Shown piece by piece: positions 10,182 through 17,355 of a stretch of DNA of 24,372 nt. The position numbers were made by a program, and so were the translations under genes. The notes under the pieces were generated by a model. The model made no database searches, was not told the origin of the DNA, and saw only the letters and a program-made list of their open reading frames with translations. Within the stretch, counting starts at the first letter, position 1; each line of letters opens with the position of its first letter. Origin of the DNA: a virus; the IMG/VR virus record IMGVR_UViG_3300025420_000020, positions 1-24,372 of that record, one strand, 5' to 3'.

Positions 10182-11099
10182 TTAAATTGGTAGAGTGTTT
10201 ACATTCTCAGGATCAGAGTAGAATAAAACATCCGGTGCCTCGGTTCTAAGATGTTTTTCTTTCATCTTCCATCTACCACCTGTATAAGAACCACCACCAA
10301 TTTTAGTGGTTTTAAGACTACCTGTTTTACCTTCCCAGAAATTATCATTTAGTTCTCTATTACAGAAAAAGACTTTACCTTTATTATCATTGATATCTAC
10401 GCAAAACTGTAACAGTTCGTCCTGATCATCATCTGTAAAAGGATCACCAAAAGCGGGATAGGAAATCACACTCTCACGATAAGGTGGATCAAAGAAGAAA
10501 AAGGTATTCTGTTTTGGAATATCCTTAACAACTTCCTTCCAATCTAGATTTGTGATAGTGGTGGTTTTAAATGCCTGATGCCATGCTCTAATGTTTTCAG
10601 GTTCATAGATGCTTTTGGTTAACTGTTTTGTTGAACCAATGGCCGTGGAAAACCTATCGTTGAACTTTTTACTTTTCAACTGCATACCACAAAAACTGGT
10701 TCTAATAAGGAAGAATAGGTTTGCTGCCTCTTCCGTCTTAGTCCATTTTTCATAATGCCAGGCATGTTCATGTCTAACATCCGAATAGAATGTTTTACGA
10801 CCTTTATCATCCAATGGAATATATGCTTTATCAAGGCGGTCAACCACCTCAATAAAGTTTTCTACATCATTCTGGATTGCTAGATAGATGTTTACAATAC
10901 CAGTGTTAATGTCATTAATGTGACATTTAAGGTTTGGTTTTTGGTTCTTCAAATGACAGAACATAGCACCAGCACCAAAGAATGGTTCCACATAGGTATT
11001 GTAATCGGAAGGATCAGGTAGTAAAGGTAGGTAATTCTTAATCATCCTACGTTTACCACCGGCCCATGGAAAAAGAGGAGTCATTTTGTTTTTAACCAT
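10182..11099 (-). CDS. Dam-type (D12 class) DNA adenine methyltransferase (305 aa)
   Basis: Start is ATG 11099 (MVKNKMTPLFPWAGGKRRM) or ATG 11084; the frame from 11198 is inside the nuclease gene. The domains follow Dam and T4 Dam: PWAGGKRRMI and VEPFFGAGAMF (AdoMet binding, FxGxG), NDINTGIVNIY, then FFFFDPPYRE with the catalytic DPPY, and a C-terminal GGGSYTGGRW region. The target-recognition insert lies between. It transfers a methyl group to N6 of adenine; the site may be GATC but this is not shown by sequence alone. It overlaps the putative nuclease gene by 8 bases, an arrangement expected of a restriction-modification pair. Confidence 0.88.
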   Translation of the reverse strand: MVKNKMTPLFPWAGGKRRMIKNYLPLLPDPSDYNTYVEPFFGAGAMFCHLKNQKPNLKCHINDINTGIVNIYLAIQNDVENFIEVVDRLDKAYIPLDDKGRKTFYSDVRHEHAWHYEKWTKTEEAANLFFLIRTSFCGMQLKSKKFNDRFSTAIGSTKQLTKSIYEPENIRAWHQAFKTTTITNLDWKEVVKDIPKQNTFFFFDPPYRESVISYPAFGDPFTDDDQDELLQFCVDINDNKGKVFFCNRELNDNFWEGKTGSLKTTKIGGGSYTGGRWKMKEKHLRTEAPDVLFYSDPENVNTLPI

Positions 11100-11619
11100 G
11101 CAAGAAACTTTTCCAGTAATGTTGCTGTAATTTTTCTTTATCTCCAGAAAAACCTTTTTGGCCGGTTTTCTTATCTTTCTGACCATGAGAAAGACCAAAG
11201 ATTTTTAAAGTCTTTTCTTGTTCTCTGGTAAACCTATAAAGGGTTACGCGGCCATCAGGATCAAAACCTGCTAAAACAAGCCATTTATAATCATACTCAT
11301 CACGGATCTGATTAAACCAATAACTATTATCACTGGTGTTTAGAAAAGCACCTTTTAATTCATACTTTTCATCATTTGCAATAAAATCATATTCACCATT
11401 TTTAGGACCAGGTATAATTTTCATTTTATCTTCCGTTTGAAGATAATACCTGACAATCTTTTCAAAAATGGATCCTTTACTTACGGAATGTCTATTTCGC
11501 AAGTGATAGAATGGACTGGATTCCCAAATAGCATCATCATCAGGAGGTGCAAGGAATTCATCAGGAATTTTAAATTTAGTAGGTTTAGGAAGATTATCTG
11601 TAAACAGAGCGGTTCTCAT
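11092..11619 (-). CDS. Putative type II restriction endonuclease-like nuclease (175 aa)
   Basis: Residues about 75-90 read GEYDFIANDEKYELKGA: an Asp in YDF followed by ELKG, which fits the D...(D/E)xK active site of PD-(D/E)XK restriction enzymes. SIFEKIVRYYLQTE before it matches the usual first helix, and YWFNQIRDEYDYKWLVLAG after it the following strand. The gene lies directly upstream of an adenine methylase and overlaps it. Together they may be a restriction-modification system that destroys host or rival DNA while phage DNA is methylated. Other PD-(D/E)XK nuclease types are possible. AAAGGAATAAATC is the ribosome binding site and is half of a long inverted repeat (11625-11677). Confidence 0.68.
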   Translation of the reverse strand: MRTALFTDNLPKPTKFKIPDEFLAPPDDDAIWESSPFYHLRNRHSVSKGSIFEKIVRYYLQTEDKMKIIPGPKNGEYDFIANDEKYELKGAFLNTSDNSYWFNQIRDEYDYKWLVLAGFDPDGRVTLYRFTREQEKTLKIFGLSHGQKDKKTGQKGFSGDKEKLQQHYWKSFLHG

Positions 11620-11624
11620 GATTT

Positions 11625-11677
11625 ATTCCTTTTCCCAAGGTTTCAGTATTTACTATTATACACCTGGGAAAAGGAAT
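11625..11677. repeat. 13-bp perfect inverted repeat spanning the promoter and RBS of the nuclease gene
   Basis: ATTCCTTTTCCCA (11625-11637) and TGGGAAAAGGAAT (11665-11677) are exact reverse complements, 27 bases apart, extendable by a G-U and a G-C pair. One arm covers the AAAGGAAT ribosome binding site of the nuclease gene; the other lies between its -35 and -10 boxes. In read-through RNA the two would form a hairpin hiding the site. RNA starting at the promoter would lack the upstream arm. Confidence 0.85.
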
Positions 11678-11682
11678 GTCAA
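11655..11682 (-). promoter_or_regulatory. Sigma70-like promoter of the nuclease/methylase unit
   Basis: TTGACA (11682-11677), 16-base spacer, TATAAT (11660-11655), both perfect. The spacer is formed largely by one arm of the 13-bp inverted repeat. A GTTTACA-type motif (about 11703-11710) lies further upstream, next to the stop of the 64-residue gene. Confidence 0.75.
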
Positions 11683-11710
11683 GCTCTATTTTGTTGACAA
11701 TTGTTTACAA

Positions 11711-11905
11711 TTAGTGTTCGTAAAAATCGTCCACTTCGTCAAAGTCCTCGGTGTGTTCCATCCACGCCTTCTTTAGGTTCTTTAGTGGACGACGATCACG
11801 ACGCATTTCGGACTCTGGACGTTCCAGTTTGCGGCCGCCATACTTGCGGTCTTCTTCTTGTAGTTCAACATAAGGATCTTTGAAAGTATTTTTTAGTTGC
11901 TTCAT
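11711..11905 (-). CDS. Highly charged small protein (64 aa)
   Basis: Starts MKQLKNTFKDPYVELQEEDR with AAGGTAACATGAC upstream and begins right after the SprT stop. The middle is strongly basic (RPESEMRRDRRPLKNLKKAW), the end strongly acidic (TEDFDEVDDFYEH). Short proteins of this type, with K/R-rich middle and D/E/Y-rich tail, are common in T4-like cyanophages, with no known role. It closes the long operon before the promoter at 11655-11682. Confidence 0.75.
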   Translation of the reverse strand: MKQLKNTFKDPYVELQEEDRKYGGRKLERPESEMRRDRRPLKNLKKAWMEHTEDFDEVDDFYEH

Positions 11906-11906
11906 G

Positions 11907-12314
11907 TCATGTTACCTTATAAAGTTTTATACCTTTTACTTTGAAATTATCACTCCAGCATACAAACGATGGACCGTGTGCCACTGGTTCATTATGTGAA
12001 TTTTGGAAATGGTGTATCATTTCATGGGCCAAAATCTCCACAAAAGTTTTTTTGTTGGGGAAGGATGTTGTCACGGTGATTTGTGTTCTACCATGTCTTT
12101 TATGTCTTTTCTTATAATAACCATAGAATCCATAAATGTCTTTTAACTTTCTAACTCGGAGTCTTGTTACAGATTGTAGTTTGTTTCCGAATAGTTGTTG
12201 ATTGAGTATTACAAACCATTCTTGCAAGTCTTCCTTCTTGGGGTGAAACTTGACACTATCATCCAGTTCCCTAAGGAGTTTACGATTGTGGTAGTAATCC
12301 TGGGAACGCTTCAT
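11907..12314 (-). CDS. SprT-like zinc metallopeptidase family protein (135 aa)
   Basis: I use ATG 12314 (MKRSQDYYHNRKLL) with GAGG 9 bases upstream; the longer frame starts at a TTG. The domain is SprT-like: LQEWFVILNQQLFGNKL at the N-terminus, GYY... and ITVTTSF strand, then EILAHEMIHHFQ with the HExxH zinc-binding helix, and a further conserved AHGPSFVCW. Members include eukaryotic Spartan, which cleaves DNA-protein crosslinks, but phage versions are untested. The C-terminal zinc ribbon of bacterial SprT is missing. It overlaps the previous gene by 35 bases. Confidence 0.85.
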   Translation of the reverse strand: MKRSQDYYHNRKLLRELDDSVKFHPKKEDLQEWFVILNQQLFGNKLQSVTRLRVRKLKDIYGFYGYYKKRHKRHGRTQITVTTSFPNKKTFVEILAHEMIHHFQNSHNEPVAHGPSFVCWSDNFKVKGIKLYKVT

Positions 12315-12717
12315 TGACAAGTGCCTCAGTTAAATGTGGTACCTTCTGGTCTTTTAGAATGATACCCATATACACATCTGCCTCTTTAGGCTCTAGACTT
12401 TCTAATACCTGTAGTAAAAGTTCTTTCTTTCTTTTTTCCGTGAGTGCGGGAGGTGTGCGTGGATGGTTTTCCATGAAGAGATAGATTTTATCCAATGCCT
12501 GTGACATATTGCTATAAGCCATACCAGGTGGTAGATTTACTTCTTTCTTCCAGATAGGTGCTTCTTTGATTACGAATTTAGCACCTGGATGAAATGTTCC
12601 TCTTAGGACATTTACCAAGGCAGAGGTTTCATTCTCTTTTAGAACCGCGATACGGTCTTTCTTAGTCTTAGCCTTGCGGAAGTCATCAAAGACTTCATAT
12701 ACATTTTTCTTACTCAT
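12280..12717 (-). CDS. Conserved T4-like phage protein, DUF6433-like (145 aa)
   Basis: ATG 12717 (MSKKNVYEVFDDFRKAKTKK) has GAGGATTATA upstream. The pattern SALVNVLRGTFHPGAKFVI, LPPGMAYSNM, ENHPRTPPALTEKRKKELL and LESLEPKEADVY is one I recall from a protein present in most T4-like cyanophages and relatives (DUF6433). The ends NEAFPGLLPQ are also conserved. Helical, probably soluble. Function unknown; its constant company with RNase H and replication genes hints at a DNA metabolism role. Confidence 0.78.
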   Translation of the reverse strand: MSKKNVYEVFDDFRKAKTKKDRIAVLKENETSALVNVLRGTFHPGAKFVIKEAPIWKKEVNLPPGMAYSNMSQALDKIYLFMENHPRTPPALTEKRKKELLLQVLESLEPKEADVYMGIILKDQKVPHLTEALVNEAFPGLLPQS

Positions 12718-12725
12718 TATAATCC

Positions 12726-13586
12726 TCAAAAATCGTTGATGGACTCAATCATTACTTTGAGGCCCTTATCTATAAAGTAGTTCAACATTTTCTCTTTCGT
12801 CGCCACTTTGGTATTTTCAAACGCGGAAACGATGCTTGCCTGAATGTCTCCTGGTATATAGTCAAAATCAACCAAAGTTTGATTACGTTTATAACCACGT
12901 AGCATAATATCCGTAGTGCAGAAAGTTTCAGCATCCTGACTAATCCATTCTTGAAGACGTTTACTATTTATAACCTTTTGACGTTCACCAGCCGCAAAGG
13001 TATTATCTGGTGATAGAAAGTTAGGAATGCCATCACCACGGTCACCTTTAAGAATGTGTTCGCGGATGAATGTGGTAGGGTTATCAATCTTAATGAACCG
13101 CTTTAGAATAGGAGAATACTGGGTTACATTAGGATATTTTTGGAGTTGCCCAAAGTCTTTGTCCGACGACAAAATGAGAATGTTGGCGCTCGACGACAAT
13201 CTTGCAGTAAGGACGGCAATGATATCATCCGCCTCGGCACCTTCTACATCCAACACCTTGTAAGGGAAACTCTCTTTAAACTCATCACGGATTTTGTTGA
13301 GTGTATCAAAGATAAGGTGCCAGTCTAAACCACTGGCCTCACGGTCGTGTTTACGCTGGGACTTATAGAATGGAAAGTAATCACGGCGCCAATACTTTTT
13401 GGAGTCGCAACAAAGGATTACATTAGGATACTTTGATTTGAACTGTCTTACATTTGACCTTATTGTATTGATAGACATATGACGAATAAGGTCCTCATTC
13501 ATCTCATGTGACTTACTAATTTGTTTCAGGTGTTGCATCAGATTGGAAATGAGGACCTGATTAAGATCCACCATGATATAAGACAT
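12726..13586 (-). CDS. rnh: RNase H, T4-type 5'-3' flap/RNA exonuclease (286 aa)
   Basis: It follows the T4 RNase H plan (T4 is 305 aa): MVDLNQVL with the first Asp, CCDSKKYWRRDYFPFYK with Asp, Arg and Tyr of the active site, DVEGAEADDIIAVL and ILSSDKDFGQL with the acidic metal ligands, and KGDRGDGIPNFLS, the helix-hairpin-helix Asp motif. It removes RNA primers and short flaps from lagging-strand fragments, helped by gp32. AAGGAAAGAAA precedes ATG 13586. It overlaps no neighbour but stops just before the DUF6433-like gene. It is distant from gp33 here, whereas T4 has them nearly adjacent. Confidence 0.9.
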   Translation of the reverse strand: MSYIMVDLNQVLISNLMQHLKQISKSHEMNEDLIRHMSINTIRSNVRQFKSKYPNVILCCDSKKYWRRDYFPFYKSQRKHDREASGLDWHLIFDTLNKIRDEFKESFPYKVLDVEGAEADDIIAVLTARLSSSANILILSSDKDFGQLQKYPNVTQYSPILKRFIKIDNPTTFIREHILKGDRGDGIPNFLSPDNTFAAGERQKVINSKRLQEWISQDAETFCTTDIMLRGYKRNQTLVDFDYIPGDIQASIVSAFENTKVATKEKMLNYFIDKGLKVMIESINDF

Positions 13587-13595
13587 TTTCTTTCC

Positions 13596-14060
13596 TTACA
13601 TTAGAGATTTAGCATACGCACATCTGTTGGCAAAACCGCTGCCGTTTTCTGGATGATCTTTTGTGTAACCGTGTGGACGTTCATAACCAATAGCAACCTT
13701 TAGGGCATCATCAATATTGGTTGTTGCTTTTAGTGCCTTACCAACTGGTATTTCAGAACCCATCAATAGTTCCCAGTTTACGAAACGGGCCTGTGTATCG
13801 AGGTCACCAATTGGTTTGTCCAGATTATTGGCAAAGTGTTCCAAATCAGCAAGGCGTTGCCCTCGCCATTGGGCAATACCAAATGCTGTATGATGGTCGC
13901 CCCATACATTACAACGAAGGTCTGTATAGGATTCCTGCATAAACTGACCGACCATAGCAGCAGCTTGGAAATCTTTCCAACCAAGGTCCATTAATACCTT
14001 CTTTACGTATAGTGGACGATCCTTACCTTTAAGGGTATTTGGATCTACTGTATCTACCAT
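13596..14060 (-). CDS. Phage tail-type lysozyme/endolysin (154 aa)
   Basis: I use ATG 14060 (MVDTVDPNTLKGKDRPLYVK) with GAGGAAGAATGAT upstream; the longer frame starts at TTG. The domain resembles phage tail lysozymes (Phage_lysozyme2): AAAMVGQFMQESYTDLRCNVWGD followed by TAFGIAQWRGQRLADLEHFA, with the likely catalytic Glu in FMQES. These cut the glycan strand of peptidoglycan. There is no signal peptide or membrane helix, so it would need a holin or be a virion part. It starts at the end of the 133-residue gene. Confidence 0.8.
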   Translation of the reverse strand: MVDTVDPNTLKGKDRPLYVKKVLMDLGWKDFQAAAMVGQFMQESYTDLRCNVWGDHHTAFGIAQWRGQRLADLEHFANNLDKPIGDLDTQARFVNWELLMGSEIPVGKALKATTNIDDALKVAIGYERPHGYTKDHPENGSGFANRCAYAKSLM

Positions 14061-14061
14061 A

Positions 14062-14463
14062 TCATTCTTCCTCTTCTTTGTCAAGTTTTTCTTTTGATGC
14101 CAACAAATCCTCGATCATTTTTTGGATCTGTTCCTCATTCATGTCTTCCATTGCTTTAGCATCTGCTTTGGAAATGATGGTTATGTTATCTTCTATAAAA
14201 GGATGTAGGTGATGCTCGAAACCAAACTGGCGATACACAGTGGCACGGAGAGCATCCACAACAAGGACAAGATCCTTTGCAAAGGACTCTTCCTCAACAC
14301 TTACATAAAAATTATCAAGTTCGGTAACAATAATTGCGGTGAGGTCACTTACGATGGCATCCGCCATTTTCATATCAGCGCGTCTTGCTCTTTCTTCTAA
14401 AACTTCTCCTGGTACATCACGAACAACTTTGTGTTTTGGGAACTCGATAACTTTATCGGTCAT
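14062..14463 (-). CDS. Conserved phage protein of unknown function (133 aa)
   Basis: Starts MTDKVIEFPKHKVVRDVPGE with AAGGATAAGTAA upstream. Mostly helical, acidic, with LVLVVDALRATVYRQFGFEHHLHPF in the middle and an EEQIQKMIEDLLASKEKL coiled-coil-like end. The block is familiar from hypothetical proteins of T4-like phages, especially the xVDALRA...Y pattern. No catalytic motif seen. It overlaps the ribosome binding site of the lysozyme gene, so both are translated together. Confidence 0.75.
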   Translation of the reverse strand: MTDKVIEFPKHKVVRDVPGEVLEERARRADMKMADAIVSDLTAIIVTELDNFYVSVEEESFAKDLVLVVDALRATVYRQFGFEHHLHPFIEDNITIISKADAKAMEDMNEEQIQKMIEDLLASKEKLDKEEEE

Positions 14464-14473
14464 TTACTTATCC

Positions 14474-15097
14474 TTATTTTTTGGTTTTTTCTTTAAAAAA
14501 AACAAAATTTAAAACTAATCTAGTTTTGTGTTTTCTAGGAGGTGAACCTGTATGTAAGTATGTGGAGTCAAATAAAATTAATCTGCCTTTTTTTGGACTA
14601 ATTCTTTTTTGTATTTTTAATTCATTATCAAAAACTTTTACTTCATTTGAATCAATTTTTTTATTAAAAATAAACGTGTCTCCATCTGTATCATTTACAT
14701 AATAAAGTAATGTTTCAACATCTGAACCAGTCATATATGTATCAACATGTGGTATATTATGAGAATTATCACAAAAATTGGGATTCTGCCACATTAGATT
14801 GGCCTTCACTCTATGTATTCTATCAATATAATTTTTACCAGTATATTTTTCTAGATTATAAATTATTGGTTCGACCAATTTAAAATGGTCCGATTGGACT
14901 TTACCTTGAGCATTAAATACATGCACAAATTGAGGAACATCCTTTACCATATCGGTTAATGTAAAACCTTTACCTAAATTTAGGAGTGAATTAGTATTAT
15001 CGTTATAGTACCATGGAAAATTAGGAGATTTTAAAATACAATCTAATGCATCTTGGTAGGTTTCATTTATTAGATTGTCTATAATTTCAAAATCCAT
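14474..15097 (-). CDS. 2OG-Fe(II) oxygenase (207 aa)
   Basis: The signature is complete: NIPHVDTYMTG (HxD), LLYYVNDTDGDTFIF for the barrel, then LFDSTYLHTGSPP (distal His) and KTRLVLNFVF (2OG-binding Arg). The N-terminal half (MDFEIIDNLINETYQDALDC) is the family's helical support. This class is frequent in T4-like cyanophages. The gene is AT-rich (12 G/C in the 60 bases at 14581-14640), unlike its neighbours. AAGGAC lies 12 bases before ATG 15097. Substrate not known; host protein, nucleobase or metabolite hydroxylation are all possible. Confidence 0.87.
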   Translation of the reverse strand: MDFEIIDNLINETYQDALDCILKSPNFPWYYNDNTNSLLNLGKGFTLTDMVKDVPQFVHVFNAQGKVQSDHFKLVEPIIYNLEKYTGKNYIDRIHRVKANLMWQNPNFCDNSHNIPHVDTYMTGSDVETLLYYVNDTDGDTFIFNKKIDSNEVKVFDNELKIQKRISPKKGRLILFDSTYLHTGSPPRKHKTRLVLNFVFFKEKTKK

Positions 15098-15099
15098 AA

Positions 15100-15240
15100 T
15101 TATTTTTTGTCCTTATTCTTTACATCTAAGTAGGTTCCATACAGTACCAAAAGCATAGAAATGACACCAACGAACATACCAAAGTAGATCATGAACCAAA
15201 TCAGATCAATTTCCGTTGTTTTTAGAATAGTTGAGACCAT
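15100..15240 (-). CDS. Small single-span membrane protein (46 aa)
   Basis: ATG 15240 to TAA 15100, with GAGGTAATGGAAT before the start. It overlaps the last 35 bases of the 70-residue gene. The product has a short N-terminus (MVSTILKTTEIDL), one long hydrophobic segment (IWFMIYFGMFVGVISMLLVL) and a basic tail (DVKNKDKK), predicted N-out, C-in. It might be a host-membrane modulator or a holin-like peptide, but it is distant from the lysis genes. Unknown family. Confidence 0.68.
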   Translation of the reverse strand: MVSTILKTTEIDLIWFMIYFGMFVGVISMLLVLYGTYLDVKNKDKK

Positions 15241-15418
15241 ATTCCATTACCTCACTCTTGGTTCTCTCGTATAAACCTTCATGTTGGTCTTTACTCCAAC
15301 CATCTTTACATACATGCTCATACCAATAAAGATAGGCCAACTTTTGTATCATGTCATGGTCTTCAACCTTGATCATAGTTTTATATGCTAATCCACCTGT
15401 TGGAATACCTTTGCTCAT
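15206..15418 (-). CDS. Small unknown protein (70 aa)
   Basis: Starts MSKGIPTGGLAYKTMIKVED and contains MIQKLAYLYWYEHVCKDGWS, an aromatic-rich helix. The ATG overlaps the stop of the 365-residue gene (ATGA), so translation is coupled. The first residues (SKGIPTGGLAYKT) recall hypothetical proteins of T4-like phages, but I cannot assign a role. Confidence 0.72.
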   Translation of the reverse strand: MSKGIPTGGLAYKTMIKVEDHDMIQKLAYLYWYEHVCKDGWSKDQHEGLYERTKSEVMEYGLNYSKNNGN

Positions 15419-16512
15419 TTTATAATCCTCAGTAGTATTGTTTCTTCATTACATCGGCCATTGGCCTTGGTTTCGGTAGTTTTGATGACACTCATAATCT
15501 TACGCAAACCAACTTTACCCTCGTTTAACACTTGAGGGATTACTTGTTCTGGTTTTCGGAGTTTTTTGGTGATACTAGTATCTTGATCATATCCGATGAT
15601 CGTAGTCCCTCTGACAGAAAGGCCGCTAGGACCCAAGGCATTATACACAGAAAGATTACGATACTTAGTATTGTAGACCCAAAGTTGTTGCGCATGAATA
15701 ATATCCTTGGATTGGACACTCTTGATATTTAGGTCCTTGTCTTCAACTTTATACTTTAACTTAGAAACCAATACATGAGCGGGTTTCTCTTTCTTCTTAC
15801 GTGGTTTACGAATAGAGACCTGTGCTGCTGCCGCTTCATCAAGGTGATCTATGATCTTTTTGATGAAAAGGGCCATAATTTTAAGAACCGGCTTACGCCA
15901 TCCTTTATATGCTTCCACAAGGTCTGGATCTTCACCTTTGAGTGCTTCGGTGATTTCTTCGTATTGCGGGCGGAAGTGGTCTGTAATCCTCTTCGCCACT
16001 GGCGGTTTGATTGCCTTCTCAAGGGCCCACTTCTTAACGTCAAACTGGATCACTCCTTCTTTGTAGAAAACATCTAGTTCCTCTTCAAGTTCCGCAATAA
16101 GGTCCGATGCTTTCGAGTTAATGCGGTCTTGAATTGATATGACGGGAACTTGGTTCTTTTCTCCACTTTCTTCAGTTTCCGGATCGACCAACACCTCGCT
16201 GACCAGGTCCATAATTCGCTGCTCAATAGATTCCCAGATTCCGTCAGGTAGGGATGACCCGGTGTGGAGGAGCCGACAGTTCCATCCCACGGAACATGGA
16301 ATGGACTTAATCTGATGTAGTCTGGTAATGGTGTCTTTGTCATAGTTAATACTCTTTAGATAAGATATGGTGAAGTCTTTGGCATGATCACTTGTGTAAA
16401 AGTAGTTAAACCAGTTATATGCAACAGCCAACTCGGCCTGTGTGGATTTCTCCGTAACAGTTGGTTCTGAACCAAGATACTTTTCATCCGCAAACTTAGG
16501 ACGAGTTTTCAC
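15415..16512 (-). CDS. Conserved unknown protein (365 aa), GTG start
   Basis: I choose GTG 16512 because TGAGGAGAAGAAA lies directly before it; the ATG at 16542 has no such site and would overlap the previous gene. The protein has a region YNWFNYFYTSDHAKDFTISY near the start, then a long charged helical part and a C-terminal alpha/beta domain (LVSKLKYKVEDKDLN, then RNLSVYNALGPSGLSVRGTT). A basic linker (IRKPRKKKEKPA) separates the two. I recall similar large hypotheticals in T4-like cyanophages. No catalytic motif is evident; structure suggests nucleic acid binding. Confidence 0.78.
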   Translation of the reverse strand: MKTRPKFADEKYLGSEPTVTEKSTQAELAVAYNWFNYFYTSDHAKDFTISYLKSINYDKDTITRLHQIKSIPCSVGWNCRLLHTGSSLPDGIWESIEQRIMDLVSEVLVDPETEESGEKNQVPVISIQDRINSKASDLIAELEEELDVFYKEGVIQFDVKKWALEKAIKPPVAKRITDHFRPQYEEITEALKGEDPDLVEAYKGWRKPVLKIMALFIKKIIDHLDEAAAAQVSIRKPRKKKEKPAHVLVSKLKYKVEDKDLNIKSVQSKDIIHAQQLWVYNTKYRNLSVYNALGPSGLSVRGTTIIGYDQDTSITKKLRKPEQVIPQVLNEGKVGLRKIMSVIKTTETKANGRCNEETILLRIIK

Positions 16513-16522
16513 TTTCTTCTCC

Positions 16523-16816
16523 TCAGACAAAGATATTACCAAATGATTTGAAGTCGGAAATTACACAAACACCGTCTTCAGTAGGATCACTATTATGCTC
16601 TAATTCCTCCGCAAAGTCAAGAGCCTCGTTTATTGTATAGAAAACAGGCACTTGCGCAAAGGTGTCAAGGATTGCTTCAACATTTCCTTCATATTTTCCT
16701 GTTTCAGAATTCCATTCACCATAGATGTTATCAATGGCATTGGCTCGGGAAACACGGTATTCTGGGCCTCTTTCGGACTCAGTTAGTAGAACGTAAATAC
16801 CATTATCTGCTGACAT
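16523..16816 (-). CDS. Small conserved unknown protein (97 aa)
   Basis: Starts MSADNGIYVLLTESERGPEY with GAAGGATAAAACAA upstream. The start MSADNGIYVL and the AQVPVFYTINEALDFAEELE block are typical of a small phage protein family of unknown role. Predicted alpha/beta with an acidic C-terminal half. It is followed directly by the GTG-started 365-residue gene, whose ribosome binding site overlaps its stop. Confidence 0.76.
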   Translation of the reverse strand: MSADNGIYVLLTESERGPEYRVSRANAIDNIYGEWNSETGKYEGNVEAILDTFAQVPVFYTINEALDFAEELEHNSDPTEDGVCVISDFKSFGNIFV

Positions 16817-16821
16817 TTGTT

Positions 16822-17097
16822 TTATCCTTCACTTAGAACTTGCTTGACCGAATCCAAACGGAACGAACGCCATCCGCCAGCATCAATGTCCCATACAGGT
16901 TGGACACTATCATTAATCTGCCTTGTGTTTTTAGGAACTTGTCCGTCATATTCGGACAACATCTGTGGTTCTACCTGTGGAACATAAAGATCGGAAAGAG
17001 TGCAACGCATTGTTCGTTCCGTTCCGTCAGTCTTCTCAAAAACAACGGTAACGACTCCATTCTGTAGTTGTTCCTTTAGAGCATATTTATCAATCAT
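16822..17097 (-). CDS. DUF2693/WYL_2-like small protein (91 aa)
   Basis: ATG 17097 is preceded by AGGAGTTAAGTG. The features VVTVVFEKTDGTERTMRCTL near the N-terminus and VWDIDAGGWRSFRLDSVK at the C-terminus are those of DUF2693 (also called WYL_2), a small SH3-like beta-barrel found widely in phages. WYL domains sense ligands or bind nucleic acids in bacterial regulators, but this short form is uncharacterised. It starts just after the preceding stop. Confidence 0.78.
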   Translation of the reverse strand: MIDKYALKEQLQNGVVTVVFEKTDGTERTMRCTLSDLYVPQVEPQMLSEYDGQVPKNTRQINDSVQPVWDIDAGGWRSFRLDSVKQVLSEG

Positions 17098-17100
17098 CAC

Positions 17101-17346
17101 TTAACTCCTACTTTCAACATGGTCATAATAATCATCAACGGCCCTACGGATAAGATGGTCACCATTCATATAGTATTCCGGATCCATAATTGCCATCAAT
17201 AGATCCTCATAGTCCTTTTTAGGTAAAGTTGCTTTAGCCTTTTCAAGGAATTCTCGACGAGTCCTGCGGGTATCTCTATTCTTGGTAACTGCCGTATAAC
17301 CTACACGCATATCTGGTGTTACAGTAGGAAAAGGAAGTATATTCAT
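17101..17346 (-). CDS. Small unknown protein (81 aa)
   Basis: Starts MNILPFPTVTPDMRVGYTAV with AAGGAACAGAC upstream. The middle is basic (NRDTRRTRREFLEKAKAT) and the end helical and acidic (LIRRAVDDYYDHVESRS). No family recognised. It sits between glutaredoxin and the WYL_2-like gene with gaps of under 10 bases. Confidence 0.74.
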   Translation of the reverse strand: MNILPFPTVTPDMRVGYTAVTKNRDTRRTRREFLEKAKATLPKKDYEDLLMAIMDPEYYMNGDHLIRRAVDDYYDHVESRS

Positions 17347-17355
17347 GTCTGTTCC

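Noticed and set aside
12965-12972. A second exact TATAAATA on the minus strand
   Set aside because: It lies in the middle of the RNase H coding sequence, about 250 bases before the next gene start, and can be explained by the codons there. Not counted as a promoter without transcript data.
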